A stretch of 64,000 nucleotides of DNA, taken from Hymenopellis radicata. Taxonomy: Eukaryota; Basidiomycota; Agaricomycetes; Agaricales; Physalacriaceae. A program made the translations under genes and the position numbers. The notes below the pieces were generated by a model that was not told where the DNA came from, ran no database searches, and worked only from the letters and a program-made list of their open reading frames with translations. How positions within the stretch are numbered: the stretch's first letter is position 1; each line of letters begins with the position of its first letter. The DNA lies in assembly GCA_015501595.1 (NCBI GenBank), contig JADNRX010000001.1, positions 1,054,001 through 1,118,000 of the forward strand, written 5' to 3'. Positions 52,101-64,000 of the stretch are shown in pieces.

Positions 52101-55100
52101 GCGACGTTATCCCTTTCTCACTTCTACCACATCCTCCTTGCTAATCGGAACTTTGGCTCACCTTTTCCCTCGTCATTCTGGTCCTCATCAGCCGAACCAT
52201 GTTCCACGTGCACCCACAATGACGGTGAACTGCAAAGGCAAGATGGACACTCTCCAAGTGTATTGTGGTTTACCCTCAGAGCGTGCTGCGCTGCGGTTTG
52301 ACGCGCTGCGGATTGACTTGGCTCCAGAATCACCTCCGAAGCTCTACATCCATCGCACGACTGGATGGGTTTTCGTTCGTACACCCCTCAGTCCTTGGGA
52401 GGACGGAACAGTTCGCGGAAAATGGAAAGAGTTTGCTTTCTTGAGGAAATGGCAAATCTCCATGACCGCATCGCCTGACAGTCCTCTACTTGCGGTCAAC
52501 GGTGCATCTGCACGCATCCGCGTTCCTTTCGGTTATATCACTGCAGACCTCATCCAGGATATCGGTGTCTCTGTCAAAGCCGGTCGTCATTTATTCCACC
52601 TTCTCAAGGAAGGTGTGTTCCGCGACTTTCCAACTCCGGAGGCCGAAGGACCGAAACGAGTTCCACCTTTGAGCATCTCGATTTCTCACTTTTGTGTAGA
52701 GGTGGAGGATGATCCCTTCGAGCAGAAGCTCGACCGGGCGATCAAGGTGGGGCAGTTGGCGAACAAGGCGAGGCTTGAACGCGAGAAAGCTTTTGATGCC
52801 AAAGTAGCCACTATTCTAGAAGAGGATCGACCTTCGTATCCCGGCGCAGCTTACGAGTATGAATTCTCTGCGGAGCACACCGTAAGCATCGCAGAGGCTA
52901 GATCAAGGCTTGATGAAGTTCATTCGATTGACTGGATCATGCGAGTAGACATGTGTAGACAAGACGATATTCTGAAGGAGGATCACCTGATGAAGAATTT
53001 TCTCGACTCGGAGGCCGCTTCCTCACATTCGGCGCCTTACTTGAGAATCCCGAGTATCGTCGAAGTCGCTTCCAGCAGTCATGCCCCACCGTTATTCCGG
53101 GCTATGGCTACCGGACTATCCATTTCAACTTCCGCGCCGTCTTTCCCTGCGAACTCGTTGGGTGACTTCCTCTACAGCCAAGGCGACCTCCCTCGAGATA
53201 CCCAATTTTCCTTACTGATTCCTATGCACATGAAGCTGACTCTGGCTTCTCTACGAGTCAACCTTCGAGACTACACAATCCCTCTGATTGATGTTCCTGC
53301 ACATTACTCGAATCGTGGATTACCTGCATTGGAGTTCACTTCGGACTTGGTCATTGCTGAAGAGATGGGCTCGGATCTTTCGGTGCAATGGGTCGACTGT
53401 CCCATCTCCGACGCAAATGATGGCATATATGGTGCTGCATCGCTGTCGTTGTCCATTCCCAAGACGATCATGCCGGTCAAGACATATGCCAGCCCCGATA
53501 TACTCGTCTCGACGCCTGCTGTGACCACAGTGGGCTGGGGCGTTTCCTACGGTCCGGCAACTCAGGATTTGATGCGGGTGCTGGACACTTTGACGAGTGC
53601 TCCTCGAGATAGTTCTCCTGGCTTAGGCTTTTGGGATAAGGTTGGCCGATAGCTATCATACTCAGTTTAGATTCTGATGACTGCTTAGATTCGACTCGTT
53701 TTCCACTGGAGCATACGGGCATCATTTAAAGGGGAAGTGCGCCTTCATATGAAAGGTTTGTGCGTTGCTGGATTGCCCTGATATGCCTCTGAATTTTTAA
53801 ACAGGTCTACGTGATCCTCGTGATGTGGCTGGTACTGGGGCTGGTTTTGTTCTTTCCTGGCAAGGGCACACCAAGCTACTGCTTGGTCGACCAAATGATG
53901 ACCGAGAAGCCGTCCAAGTCATCAGTGATATCATGATGATTGCTGTTCCAAGGTAGCTTTCTTTCTGCCCTGATTCACAGAATCCTGAAGACTTGTCAGT
54001 TTCGAATTCGATGTAGAAACGGGAAGGACAGTTCCAGCGAAACATCGGCCATTCAAAAAGGTGTGCGCGAAAGTCACGTCGGGTGTTCGTTTCGGAGTTG
54101 GATTCGCTTTTGAACGAACTTGTGGTGCGGAATGCAGAAGTTGCGCTGGAACACCATTCCAGCGTCGCTGTCGCTTCTTTGACTTCAGGCCGCATTACGG
54201 TGTGCGTCTCGAAAGGAAGGATTCTCAACCTCTTCAAGGAGTACGTGTACCTAACACCTTTAACGAACCTACTTTAATCTTGCAAAATAGGCCGCAGACG
54301 ATTCATTTCACGGGTTTCGCTCAGATTTCATTCATCTATCCATATCCTTAACGTCGTCAGTAAGGCCGTCAAAGGCCACAACTCCTCGGCCTAGCAGCTT
54401 GTACCTGACGCCACTTGTGTTTACTCATTTCTGGAACTGGTGGTCTCTGTTCGACGGTGTCATGTCTATTCCCATTCGACAAGGAACGTACTATCCTCAA
54501 CGGATGATATCTCCTAAATTTGGACGCCACCTAGCAACACTCAAGTATCGTATATCTCTGAAACCTCTAACGATTATGCATGGATATATCGATGACGGAC
54601 GGGAGAGTAAGCCGATTCGCGTATCTCCTCCTCCTTCACTTATCTTCATTTAGCGTGGTTGAACGGAGTGACACCATGGGTAGGTGTCAAGGCGCTACTA
54701 GACGAATTTCAAGTCGACATGCACCAACGTGATCAAGAGACGACAGTGCAAGCCACTGACGAAAGTGCCCCCAAGATCGTTCGACATAAGCCATTTTACG
54801 CTGCGGAAGTTGTTATGAAGGGGTTGGATCTGCGTGCCATCGTGGCGACTTTCCCAGAGCCCTTAAAAAAGGCCATTCCAGTGAATTCTCTACCTCCAGG
54901 TAGCAATTATCGAACCAGAAACAACCTCACGGAAACACCGCTCACTTCCACTTGGTACGACGCAGACGATTTTATTGAACTAGATTGGAACCCAAACGCG
55001 TCGCCCGTGCTTTTTGTCTTGCCCGTTGTGTCGTGTCCCCACTTCATGTTCTTCAAGCGCAACTTGGCTTTACTAGAGCTCCCTTCCCAGAGCAGCAAGT

Positions 55101-58100
55101 TCGGTAATGAAGATACCCACATTTGTCTGTTGGGCAAGGAACCGAGTACGCTTGTAAAGATCTCGCAATATTGTCTTGATTGACACTGTTGTAGGTGTAC
55201 CGGACACTCAAAGAGCTTTGGCTCAACAACGGGTGAACGATCTCCAGGAATTACTTGATCAAGAGGTTCGTCTCCACAACACCATTTTCGTGTCAGTTGT
55301 TCACGCTGCGGCCGACAGGATACCTCGATTCCCAAAAAGATCACACTGCTCGAACAGTATATATCACGCTTGGACGACCCGGAGTTACCGTCCGGCGCTC
55401 AGGACAACACTCACGCCTACCAGATCCCTTCGGATACCGTATCACCCGACGAATGGGCTGAATTCAACAATGTCTATCAAATACATTGTCCCAAGATATC
55501 GCTGGATAGCGCTGTCAGAGATGTTTGTTCATAGCATCTGTTCTCATTTGGCTGTCTTCTCACTTCTCGACAGATTATGATGCAATACTACTATTGTTCG
55601 CGGGACCGCAGAGGTCTGGAATATCATTTGGCTACTCGGTGAGACCTCTTTCTGCTCAAATCTATCACCAATTGAAAGGTTTTAGGGCTGTCACCTTTAT
55701 CCTTGATCAAGCAAAAGCAGCGATAGCCGTTAAGCCGGAAGCGAAAGTCACCGCGAAGGATACAGCTGCCAGTACTGCACAGGCTGCTGCCCTGCACTAA
55801 AGCATATCTTGATTGGCGATCGCGCCGATTCAGACGAATCATTCGAAGACCTGGACTCCGAAACATCGAGTATCGTAGATCCTTTACACGGTTGGTCTGA
55901 AGGCGTGTCTTTGAGCAAAGGCCACTGTTGCTTGCTCTTGAAACCTCAGATCATCTTGCAGAATAGGGAAAAGGAAGCAGAGAGTTGCGTTGTAACAGCG
56001 TTACAGGCGAAGCTCCAGTCATTCAGTATCATGGACGACGCTAATGCGAAAGACCCAGTCAGCGGCAAAGTGATGTCTCGGTCAGTTCTCCTCAAGCTTG
56101 AAACTCCTGAGATATTGACAATCGACCAACTTCAGAACTTTTACTTTATTGTCAGGCCTGCAAACCTTCGCCCCAACTGCAGTCTCCCGAGATTACGGTT
56201 GTGTGCCTCTTGAAGTCTTGATCGACTTTCGTTGCGAAAGTGACGACTTTGACCGCTTGGTGCCTCAGACTGACGCTACTTTCCATTACGACAAGTTCAA
56301 CCGTCTTCGATTGCGCAACAATGTGACCTCCGTCGTCTCAAAGCCGGGTGGCCGTCTTGGTACAACACATTTACAAGACCAGACAGTACGTTCCGAGCCG
56401 TTTTCCACATTTCATTGCTGACTGTTGAGCTCTCTACATAGGATCTCGTAAAAGTAACGATCCCGAAGTTCACCGTTACTGCTAGTGATCGACACTTCAA
56501 GACCATATCCAACATCGTCAGTAAACTCCTACTCTTTTCTGATGCTACCCACAAGACGAGAATCGACAAGCTGGAGACGCTACTCTTCACATACGACTTC
56601 ACAGATTTAACTTCAGCGGCCAAGGTCATTGAGGATCTTCAGACGCGTCTCCGAGAGGGCCTGGCCATAGCGACGCTGGCTGGTGAACGCATCAACTACG
56701 AAAGACGGGTGGAAGTGATGGAACTGCTAAGACTCAAGGCTCACATATACCTGCTATCCGATGAACTCAACCTCATCTTCGATGCTATCAAGCTCGCTCA
56801 GGATCGATTCGATGACAGTACTGATCGGAAATCCGCACTGTTGCTGAACACGTCGTCGTCTGAAATATCGTGGAATATGTTGGACGAGAACCGCGAGATG
56901 CTGGCGAAGCTGGTTGTTCAAGACATTGACTACTATTGGCTCAGTCGACAAGACAGTTCTACTGTGAACAACCTGACTGTGGGTAACCTGCAAGCATTTG
57001 ATGGTTCCAAGGATGCTGTTTGGGCAGAAATTTTGTCCAAGTATGACGACCCACCGAACCATCCGCTCCTTCGAGTATGTACTTGCTTGGTCTCCAACTG
57101 ATCTACCTTACTCACCCCTTGTAGCGTCGTTTATTCCTAGTGTCGGACTGGTCACTTCTTCCACCCGTCGGTGGAATCACGATTTACGAAAACTTCGACC
57201 TTAGCCTGCACCCCATGCGCCTTCAAATCGACGCCAAAGTGGGACGTCGGATAATGGAGTATTTATGGCCAGCTCGACGAACAAGAAACATTAGTGATGA
57301 TACCATAGCTGACTCCCTGGACGCTCAGCAGAGGAAAATGCTACCCCCTGCTCGTACTTCTCTAGATACACCCAGGGCACTTGGCCACTCAAAGCAGGCG
57401 TCTGAGCCAGAAATTGCAAAGCTAGCGCCTCCAACAGGACTACGACGATTAGGAACGTCACGGTCTTTCACGAATTTACGCGAGGCGGCATCATCACGTC
57501 CGCAGCCACTCCGGGCTCCCACTTTGTCTAGAACACGGTCTTCTACAGCACTTGGCCGTGAGGCACAGGTGGCTGACAGCGAACGACGTGTGAAAAACAA
57601 CAAGGCAGACATTGTGGAGGAGCCCAAGCAACGCGGAGATGCGGCCGAAATGAGGACACGGTCTTCGCAAAAGACCTTTGTGCTTGTGCGGATATCCAGG
57701 TACGGGGCAGTTCCCTATCTAAATGATCCCAAATTGATACATGTGTAGCCTTCACGTCTTGTTGAGTATGATGAAGGAGGAGTCGTTCGTATGCCACGAG
57801 GCTCGAATAACGACGCGAGATCTAGAGTACCGGAACCAGACATGGAGCGTGAGTGCATGTCATGCTCCTACGTTTGGCCAAACTAAAGATTGTGTTTAGT
57901 TTGAAGAACTCGTCGATCAGTTCATACCGTCAGACACGTCTTGGAAAGGCTGGGTGAAAATGGCGTTCCAACAACCTCTTGTCCCTGTCCTTCCCGTGGC
58001 GCGGGAGCTCTTGAAGAAGACAAAATTGATACCCAATTCAAGGACGCAAACAGGAGCAGACGCTCGCCCCGGCTTCCCGTCTCGTTCTCGCACGCATTTG

Positions 58101-58438
58101 CTAACGGGTACCGAGGCGGCGAGCGCACGGACAAGCATTAGTGACAGAACACGGTCACCGTCACCGAGTCGAGGATGGCGCAGAACTTCCAAGAGACCAC
58201 TTGAGCCGTCTGGCAAACTGATCTTGGATGCGCCATTCACGTCGGAACCAGATGTCGAGCCTCCGAAGCCTACTCGAAACAGAGTGCTGTCGCTGCTGAG
58301 AAGAAGCGACAAACCGTCAAGGTCTAACAGCGTGAGTGATGTGTGTGTCGCTTAGATATGGAATGATGCTCATTGCCACAGTCAGCAGCTGGAGCGTCGT
58401 CGGCAGCCTTGAGAAAGTCTGGAGATTCGGGGAGATAG
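49167..58438 (+). CDS. FMP27/Hobbit bridge-like lipid transfer protein
   Basis: A very large spliced gene. The N-terminal membrane anchor (SWWTFFVVWVARIITVSFLL) is followed by basic and beta-rich repeats typical of the rod-like RBG proteins. The GFWDK signature (SPGLGFWDK, about 53616-53640) continues after an intron into FKGEVRLHMKG and LRDPRDVAGTGAGFVLSWQG, which defines the Fmp27 family. Later conserved stretches include WNWWSLFDGVMSIPIRQGTY, ISRLDDPELPSGAQ, FFIVRPANLRP-like text, WPARRTRN and a Ser/Arg-rich tail. Family role: a bridge that carries lipids between ER and plasma membrane (Fmp27/Hobbit/SABRE/BLTP2). Many introns of about 50 nt. Stop TAG at 58436. The exon list is not resolved in full. 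Confidence 0.88.
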
Positions 58439-58802
58439 TCATCTAACGTATTTTATATCTTAAATTCATCTACTCGCATACAACATGTACTCTAGCATAC
58501 ACACTACCATATTATTCATCATTCACAAACCGATTTTAGGAGGTTTGTGTATCCCCCCGTTCTTTTCCGTTCCTGTGACATCACCCCACCGACCTCTTAC
58601 ATAATGCAAATCAATACGTCTCGGTCCGGCCTCGCCTTTAACTTTCACTAGCCTTTGTTCCATCCCTTAACGGACGTCTTCATGCTCTAATGTTCGCCGT
58701 ATTTTATCACTTTTTTCCTGTTCGGGCGTGGCGCGGCGTCTTCTCAGACCAACAGTTAGCCGCCTATCGTAAGACATCCCCCGTCACCTTCTTACTTGCG
58801 CA
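58439..58802. other. 3' flank of FMP27 and possible Helitron 5' end
   Basis: Contains a hairpin CACAAACC...GGTTTGTG at about 58525-58550 (8-bp arms, 10-nt loop). Helitrons start with TC after an A, but several TC positions fit, so the exact boundary is not called. Confidence 0.35.
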
Positions 58803-61800
58803 ATGTTTTCCCATAAGCGACATTCGCAGTCAGGTTTCGATACTGCCAATAAACGACGTAAGCCGCCCAACGTTTTAATACCACGTCGTACTAAGCTCAA
58901 TGTAGCCCGTACGGATATTTACGCCTCCGGACTATCGGACGCGTCCAAGACCGAAATTCTCCAATACGTTCTTCAAACCTCTCCCTCCGATGATGACCTT
59001 CGCGTTTTGGCCTGTGACCATATTGTCAGGTTGGACATTCCCGAAGTTTTGCAAGCAGCCTTGTCCTGTCATTCGTGTTCTTTTAGCTGCGCCGTCCGTA
59101 TCGTGCATGCCGACCTAATGCAATCACCCATCCCGCCTCAGACTAGCGAACCGACAACAGGTTATTCACGTTTTATCATTTATTTCCTCATGAATTTTAC
59201 CGTTATGTAGACGCTGTGCCCCTTACGGAATACAACACTTCATTGACTGTTACTCAGAAACAGGCTACGTTGTCTTTTTTGATAGCCACGAAACTGGAAA
59301 CTGTTCCATATCGTGAGTTACTTGCCGTCGCATTGGATCATGGCGTTCGACGCACCATCTGGCCGACCTTGTTGCAAGCCATGAAAGAACACCAATGTTC
59401 GTGGACTTGCCTCGTTGGAGCTGAAGACGCTGTTCGCGCCGGACAATGTCCTGCTCCTCTGGATTATGTTTTATCAGATGTAATCCAGCATCGTACTTAT
59501 GCTGAGGCCGCGCAAGCCCAGCGCGAGGAGGACTATATTCGAGATCATCCGCCAGCTTCTTCGAGCTCGGATGACCGTCCAAACGAAGGCCGGTCACTCC
59601 GTACACTTGCGCGTTACAAAACTGATATTGCTTCAATAGACCACCTGTACGATTCTGATCTTACGTCCGTCGAGAAATTCAATACTCTTCAACATATGTT
59701 ATCCACCACTTTACCAACCGCTGCCTATGTCGAACTCTTAGCCATTGCGGTTGAACATGGCATTCGAGAGCGAGATCAAACGCGTTTATGGACGGCACTT
59801 AACGAACATAGGTGCCTATGGAGTTGCTTGGTTCGCCACGAACATGCAATTGCTGCCAGTCAACGAGACGTCCACATGAACGACACTCCACCGACATCGG
59901 AATCGGAATCTAACGTTGAACTCCCATCCGTAGCCGCTGACCGCCGCGACATACTATTCTGGAAGGAAAATTGGCCCCAGGTTGAAAATTGGAATTGTTT
60001 AAAGACGGTGTGTTGATCACTTTTTAATATCACGTCGTTGTTTATTTATTTATTAGATTCTTGATGAATCTCGAGCCTCCACCAGTGGGGATGCCTTGCG
60101 TCGAATTCCGTGTTCGTTCTGCAATGTGAACGAATTAGTTTCCCGCACTCAGATTTGGGAGGCCGATGCATTAGACACGACGTTGCTCGACCATGCGGTT
60201 GATGACCTGCGAGCTCTATATGGTGTTCCCGAAATCGTGGGTTATCGTCGATATGAGGGAAGACTACAGTCTTGCTCGTCTTGCAGTCGTTGTATCAAGC
60301 ATCACTCCTTCGTTCGCGTGCCTTTATACGGGTGGGCTAATGGGTGTTGGACGGGCGATGTGCCCGAAGAGCTGGCATGCCTAACCTTTGCTGAAGAACT
60401 TGTCATTTCTCGCGCCCATGCCACTAAGACTTGGATCAAACTTAATGCCGACCAATCCTGCCATCAACAACGCGCCTCTCACGGCAACGTTTGCATCCAT
60501 CCTCACGAAATAGTCGAACTCACCAGCCAACTTCCACTTTCCGCGAATGCTCTTTATGACCAAATTGTTGTTATTATTGTAACCAACAACCAAGCCGCCA
60601 CCGCCGAAATGTTTAATCGGACTCCGCTCCTAGTTCGACCGGACAAGCTGGTGCTTGCGCTTCGTTGGCTTTGTCAACATAACCGGTTGTATCATGACGT
60701 CGTGCTCGACCCCGTTGCTCTTGAGAGCTACAATCCTGATGGCTCCCTCCCATTTCCCGTACAGTATGTGGCGGACAACGCGACCATGCAGGGACAGAAC
60801 GCCACTTACACCGGCCATGGCGCTGATACCGTCGAGTCCATGTTTTCCGTTAATCACGAAGAAAACGGGGAGCAGATTCCTCTGTCGACAACAGGTGCCG
60901 TCTTGTCAACTACTACATTGTCGTGTATTGAAGCTTTTGTAGGCACATTTGATGTTGACCTGACCGAAACCATGATGGATCTTCGAAAAATCGAAGAATT
61001 GCGCCACTTAAAGGATAATCGACCTTTCATAAAAACTTCACAGTCCTCCAACACGATCAACACTCGAAACAATCCCGACGCTTATGGCCTTCTTTGGCCA
61101 ACCCTCTTTCCCTATGGTGTTGGTATGTTTGAAGACCCAATGCGCCATAGACCGGGCTTCCGGCCAATCCACCTCAAATCCCACGTCGGCCACTACCTAC
61201 AAATCGCTGATCGACGCTTTCAAACTCATCTGTCCTTCATCTTCATTATGCAGAATGTTATGATGCTTCGTCGCTCAAATCATAAGTCTCGGCTTGCCGT
61301 ACGTCGAGGCTGGTGGCCGAAAGCGATGGTGGCTATGGATCTTGTCACCGACGACGTATTGAAACATATGACAGACGTGTTTGTTGCTCGAAAGGCCCGG
61401 AAGGACTTTACTCCCTATCATGCGGAGAATGAACGAGAACAGGCCGCTCTCGATTTACTTCGGTATCTAGAGTACTGCTCCGAACACATTGAAGGCTCCT
61501 CGGCGGAAGTGATGGTCATGCGACAGGAAATCAGAGCTTTGTGTAACGACTCGGGCACGCCATCGATTTTTTTTCACACTCAATCCAGCCGATACATTCA
61601 ATCCCTTATGTTCCTTCGTATCTGGTTCTGATATCGATATTGACACCCTCTTTGACGAACCGGACTCAAGATATTCAGCGTATGACCGCGCGCGTTCACT
61701 AGCAGCTAATCCTGTAGGCGGCGCCCGTTTCTTCAAGCTCATGGTAGACCAGCTGATTAATGTCTTCCTTGGCTTTAAACGGGAGTGTAGAAGAGGTGTG

Positions 61801-64000
61801 TTTGGTCGCGTTAAACACTACTACGGCGTGGTGGAAGCTCAGAACCGTGGTTCCCTTCATCTTCACATCCTCGTCTGGCTGGAAGGCGCACTGTCGCCTA
61901 AGCAGATTCAGGAGCGTTGCACCATTGATAACGAGTTCAAAACACGGCTGTTCTCCTGGCTGGACTCCATCATCAAGTACGAGCTTCCCAAAGATGGCCC
62001 TTTAGAGGATACCCTCAGCGCGAAAGACAAACGCAGTCTTCTCAGCCGGCCACCCCACCCCGATCTTCCCAACTTCGAAGAGCTATGGACCACACATTTA
62101 GCTCGTGTTCTGGCTGCAGTTAGCCAAATTCACGCCCACAACGACACTTGCTTCAAGAAAATTGTTCGCGCGTTTTCCTTACTCACGGCTGCCGAAAGAG
62201 ATCAGCTTTGCCGATTTTTCTATCCCCAGGATCTGGTTCCCGAAACGTACATCAATGAGGACGGGCGTATTTTCTTTCGACGATTACATCGTTTCATGGT
62301 GGGCCACAATCCTATCATTAGCGGAGCGTTTCAGTGTAACACAGATGGAAAATTCGTTGGCTCTGGATCTTTCGGCATGGCGTTGAGCGTGTATATGACC
62401 AATTACACCGCTAAGTCAAGTCTTGATTCCGCTATTGTAATGAGCGCACTCGCAGCCGCACTTCATGCTTTGGGCAAGGAGATGGCCAATGCTGATGAAG
62501 AGCAGTGTCGTTCGCTACTTCTCAAGACGCTCAATCAGATGAACGCTCGTCGGGAGCTTTCAGGCCAGCAGGTGGCGTCCAGCATTCTTGCGATTCCAAA
62601 CCATTTCACCGACCTTCATTTCGTCAAAGCATACTGGTCCAGTACCTTGTCATGGCTCACTCCCGATATCTTTCAACCTCCCCCAGCCGTAGTTGACGAT
62701 GAAGATCGTCCGGCGCCCCACCTTCAGACCCGTCCTCATCCGATGGAAATGATTCCACCGATATGGAACCGTTGGATTTAGCCGATGCTTTCGTTGTATT
62801 CCGGTCCTCGCATGCCGAGCCGCCTCTATCGTCTTTGGTCTACGATATGCTCTATCGGCCGGAGGCTTTGGAACAAGTATGCATGTGGCGTATGATTGGT
62901 GAATATGAGAAGGTGTCCCTCACCGGCGCCCACACCAACGAAGCTGAGTCCAACGACGTTGATGAACCTTCTGATGAGGAATCACACGGTCAGGATTCAT
63001 AGTTTTTCAATTCGTGTACCGCTTGCTGATTACCTTTTATTAGCGAGGGAGTCTTCTCACCCTCTTTTACGTTTTGCTTGTGGTCATCCCCAGCAATCAA
63101 CCCACGGTCTGAGGAAGCGCACATCGCGACATGTGCCAGTACTACTAGGCTGCCCGATCCCTCGTCGAGATCTGGTTGAGCAACATGACCGTTATGTAGT
63201 TGCCATGTTGGCACTCTTTATGCCATGGGCCCGTTCAAAGACGACTCCTTTGCAACGAGGAGACATCGCTTTGGAACAGGTCTTACACACGCTTCTTATT
63301 GGCTTGGATCCCGCCCTCACGAATGTCATCGATCACATGCAAGAGCAATGGGAATGCAGAGACGCTGCCGCCGACTTTTCAGCTATGAGCCGACAACGAT
63401 ACGCGTCTTTCACAGCCGGCAGCGGCCAATGCATGAAATATACCGACGTGGAGGACGATCTTTCCCATGACCTAAGCTGGCAGCTCGGCCAACTAGACAA
63501 CGAACATCACAATGATCTTAACGACGAGTCATGTCATACTCCCACCACTTCCGATTTTCAGGAACGATGCGGCATTCGGGCCATGCAGTCCGTAAATTCC
63601 ACTAGAATATTGACGACAGCCGCCAGCATCTACACAACGACTGTTGTCGATGGTGATTACGTGAAGAGAATTGGAGGCGCCGTCAAGAACGTCAGAGAAG
63701 ATAATCAAACTGGCGTCTTCGATACTTCTGAACAACTTGCTGGTGATCGTGCTGCAGTCAGGAAACTTCGACATGGTTCGTTGAGTGTTACTCTAATATA
63801 AAATTCTCGTGCTAAATTCTCCTAGGTCAAAATGAATCTATTGATGACACGACTCCAGAGTCTCACAGACAGCGAAACTATGGCAAATGGTATAACGCTC
63901 CCATGCGAACAACTCTATCTCAAGAGGCGGAACTTGCTAAAGCGCAATCGATCCGTGCACATCAAGGCGATGACAGATTTTGGACCAAGCTTGAAGACTG
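58803..64000 (+). mobile_element. Helitron (rolling-circle transposon), 5' part, cut by the window end
   Basis: Defined by its Rep protein gene (see the CDS entry). The true 5' end is somewhere in 58440-58802 and the 3' end is beyond the window, so neither terminus is confirmed. It lies just downstream of FMP27 in the same orientation. Confidence 0.85.
58803..64000 (+). CDS. Helitron Rep/helicase protein, N-terminal and Rep parts, with frameshifts
   Basis: Exons joined across introns 59161-59210, 60008-60056, 62989-63043 and about 63776-63825. Three Cys-containing repeats at the N-terminus (HSCSFSC, HQCSWTC, HRCLWSC) lead to a Cys cluster (CSSCSRC) and Helitron-like helical regions (NPDAYGLLWPTLFPYGVGMF). 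The HUH nuclease motif is HYYGVVEAQNRGSLHLHILV (about 61819-61878), and the Tyr motif is SVYMTNYTAKSS (about 62385-62420). Then come HPQQSTHGLRKR and VPVLLGCPIPRRD. A T8 run at 61567-61574 shifts the frame, and another shift lies between 62703 and 62750. The Pif1-type helicase domain would follow after 64000. Confidence 0.85.

Noticed and set aside
1..64000. CRISPR arrays, bacterial operons, ribosomal RNA
   Set aside because: No spaced direct repeats, ribosome-binding-site driven operons or rRNA motifs were seen; the window is eukaryotic.

Overview
The window looks like nuclear DNA of a mushroom-forming basidiomycete (Agaricomycete type). Genes are compact, cut by many 45-60 nt GT-AG introns, packed on both strands, and mixed with recent transposons. 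Recognisable eukaryotic housekeeping genes (TFIIS, ribosomal protein uL6/RPL9, PCF11, DPB2, PHAF1, FMP27/Hobbit) confirm this. All calls are from reading the sequence and translations; no database search was run.

Layout. Positions 1-1329 hold the 3' end of an EXS-domain (SYG1/XPR1-type) gene. Positions 1330-25000 are a transposon and pseudogene zone. It holds a 423-bp foldback MITE, a scrambled polyubiquitin pseudogene, a 3,837-bp non-autonomous DNA element (copy 1, 3452-7288), a pectate-lyase (PL1) pseudogene, and a 15.2-kb chromodomain Ty3/gypsy retrotransposon (8821-24053). The retrotransposon has identical 304-bp LTRs and a TTGCC target duplication. A second, opposite copy of the 3,837-bp element (10581-14417) sits inside its gag gene. 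Each DNA-element copy has its own 8-bp target duplication, so the large inverted repeat (3452-7288 against 10581-14417) comes from two insertions, not one foldback.

Positions 25066-58438 are a normal gene-dense host segment: a hypothetical membrane-type gene and TFIIS head to head, a hypothetical gene, an MFS transporter, a SUR1/MIPC-synthase-type glycosyltransferase, a SWT1-type PIN endonuclease, PCF11, an F-box-like remnant split by a 459-bp MITE, RPL9, a TET/JBP-like dioxygenase-fold gene, an SDT1/PHM8-type nucleotidase, a TMA17-like proteasome chaperone, PHAF1 and DPB2 head to head, and the giant lipid-transfer gene FMP27/Hobbit. From 58803 to the window end there is a Helitron Rep gene, cut by the window edge before any helicase domain.

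The most unusual signals are: (a) the two-copy 3.8-kb element with duplicated internal units carrying 26-bp palindromes; (b) a family of about 49-nt tRNA-like acceptor/T-arm minihelices, two per element copy and one in an unusually long intron of an ordinary gene; (c) a gag-pol frame broken only by three TGA codons, one in the context TGACTAG; (d) unrecognised ORFs between pol and the 3' LTR; (e) three diverged Cys-rich repeats at the N-terminus of the Helitron protein.
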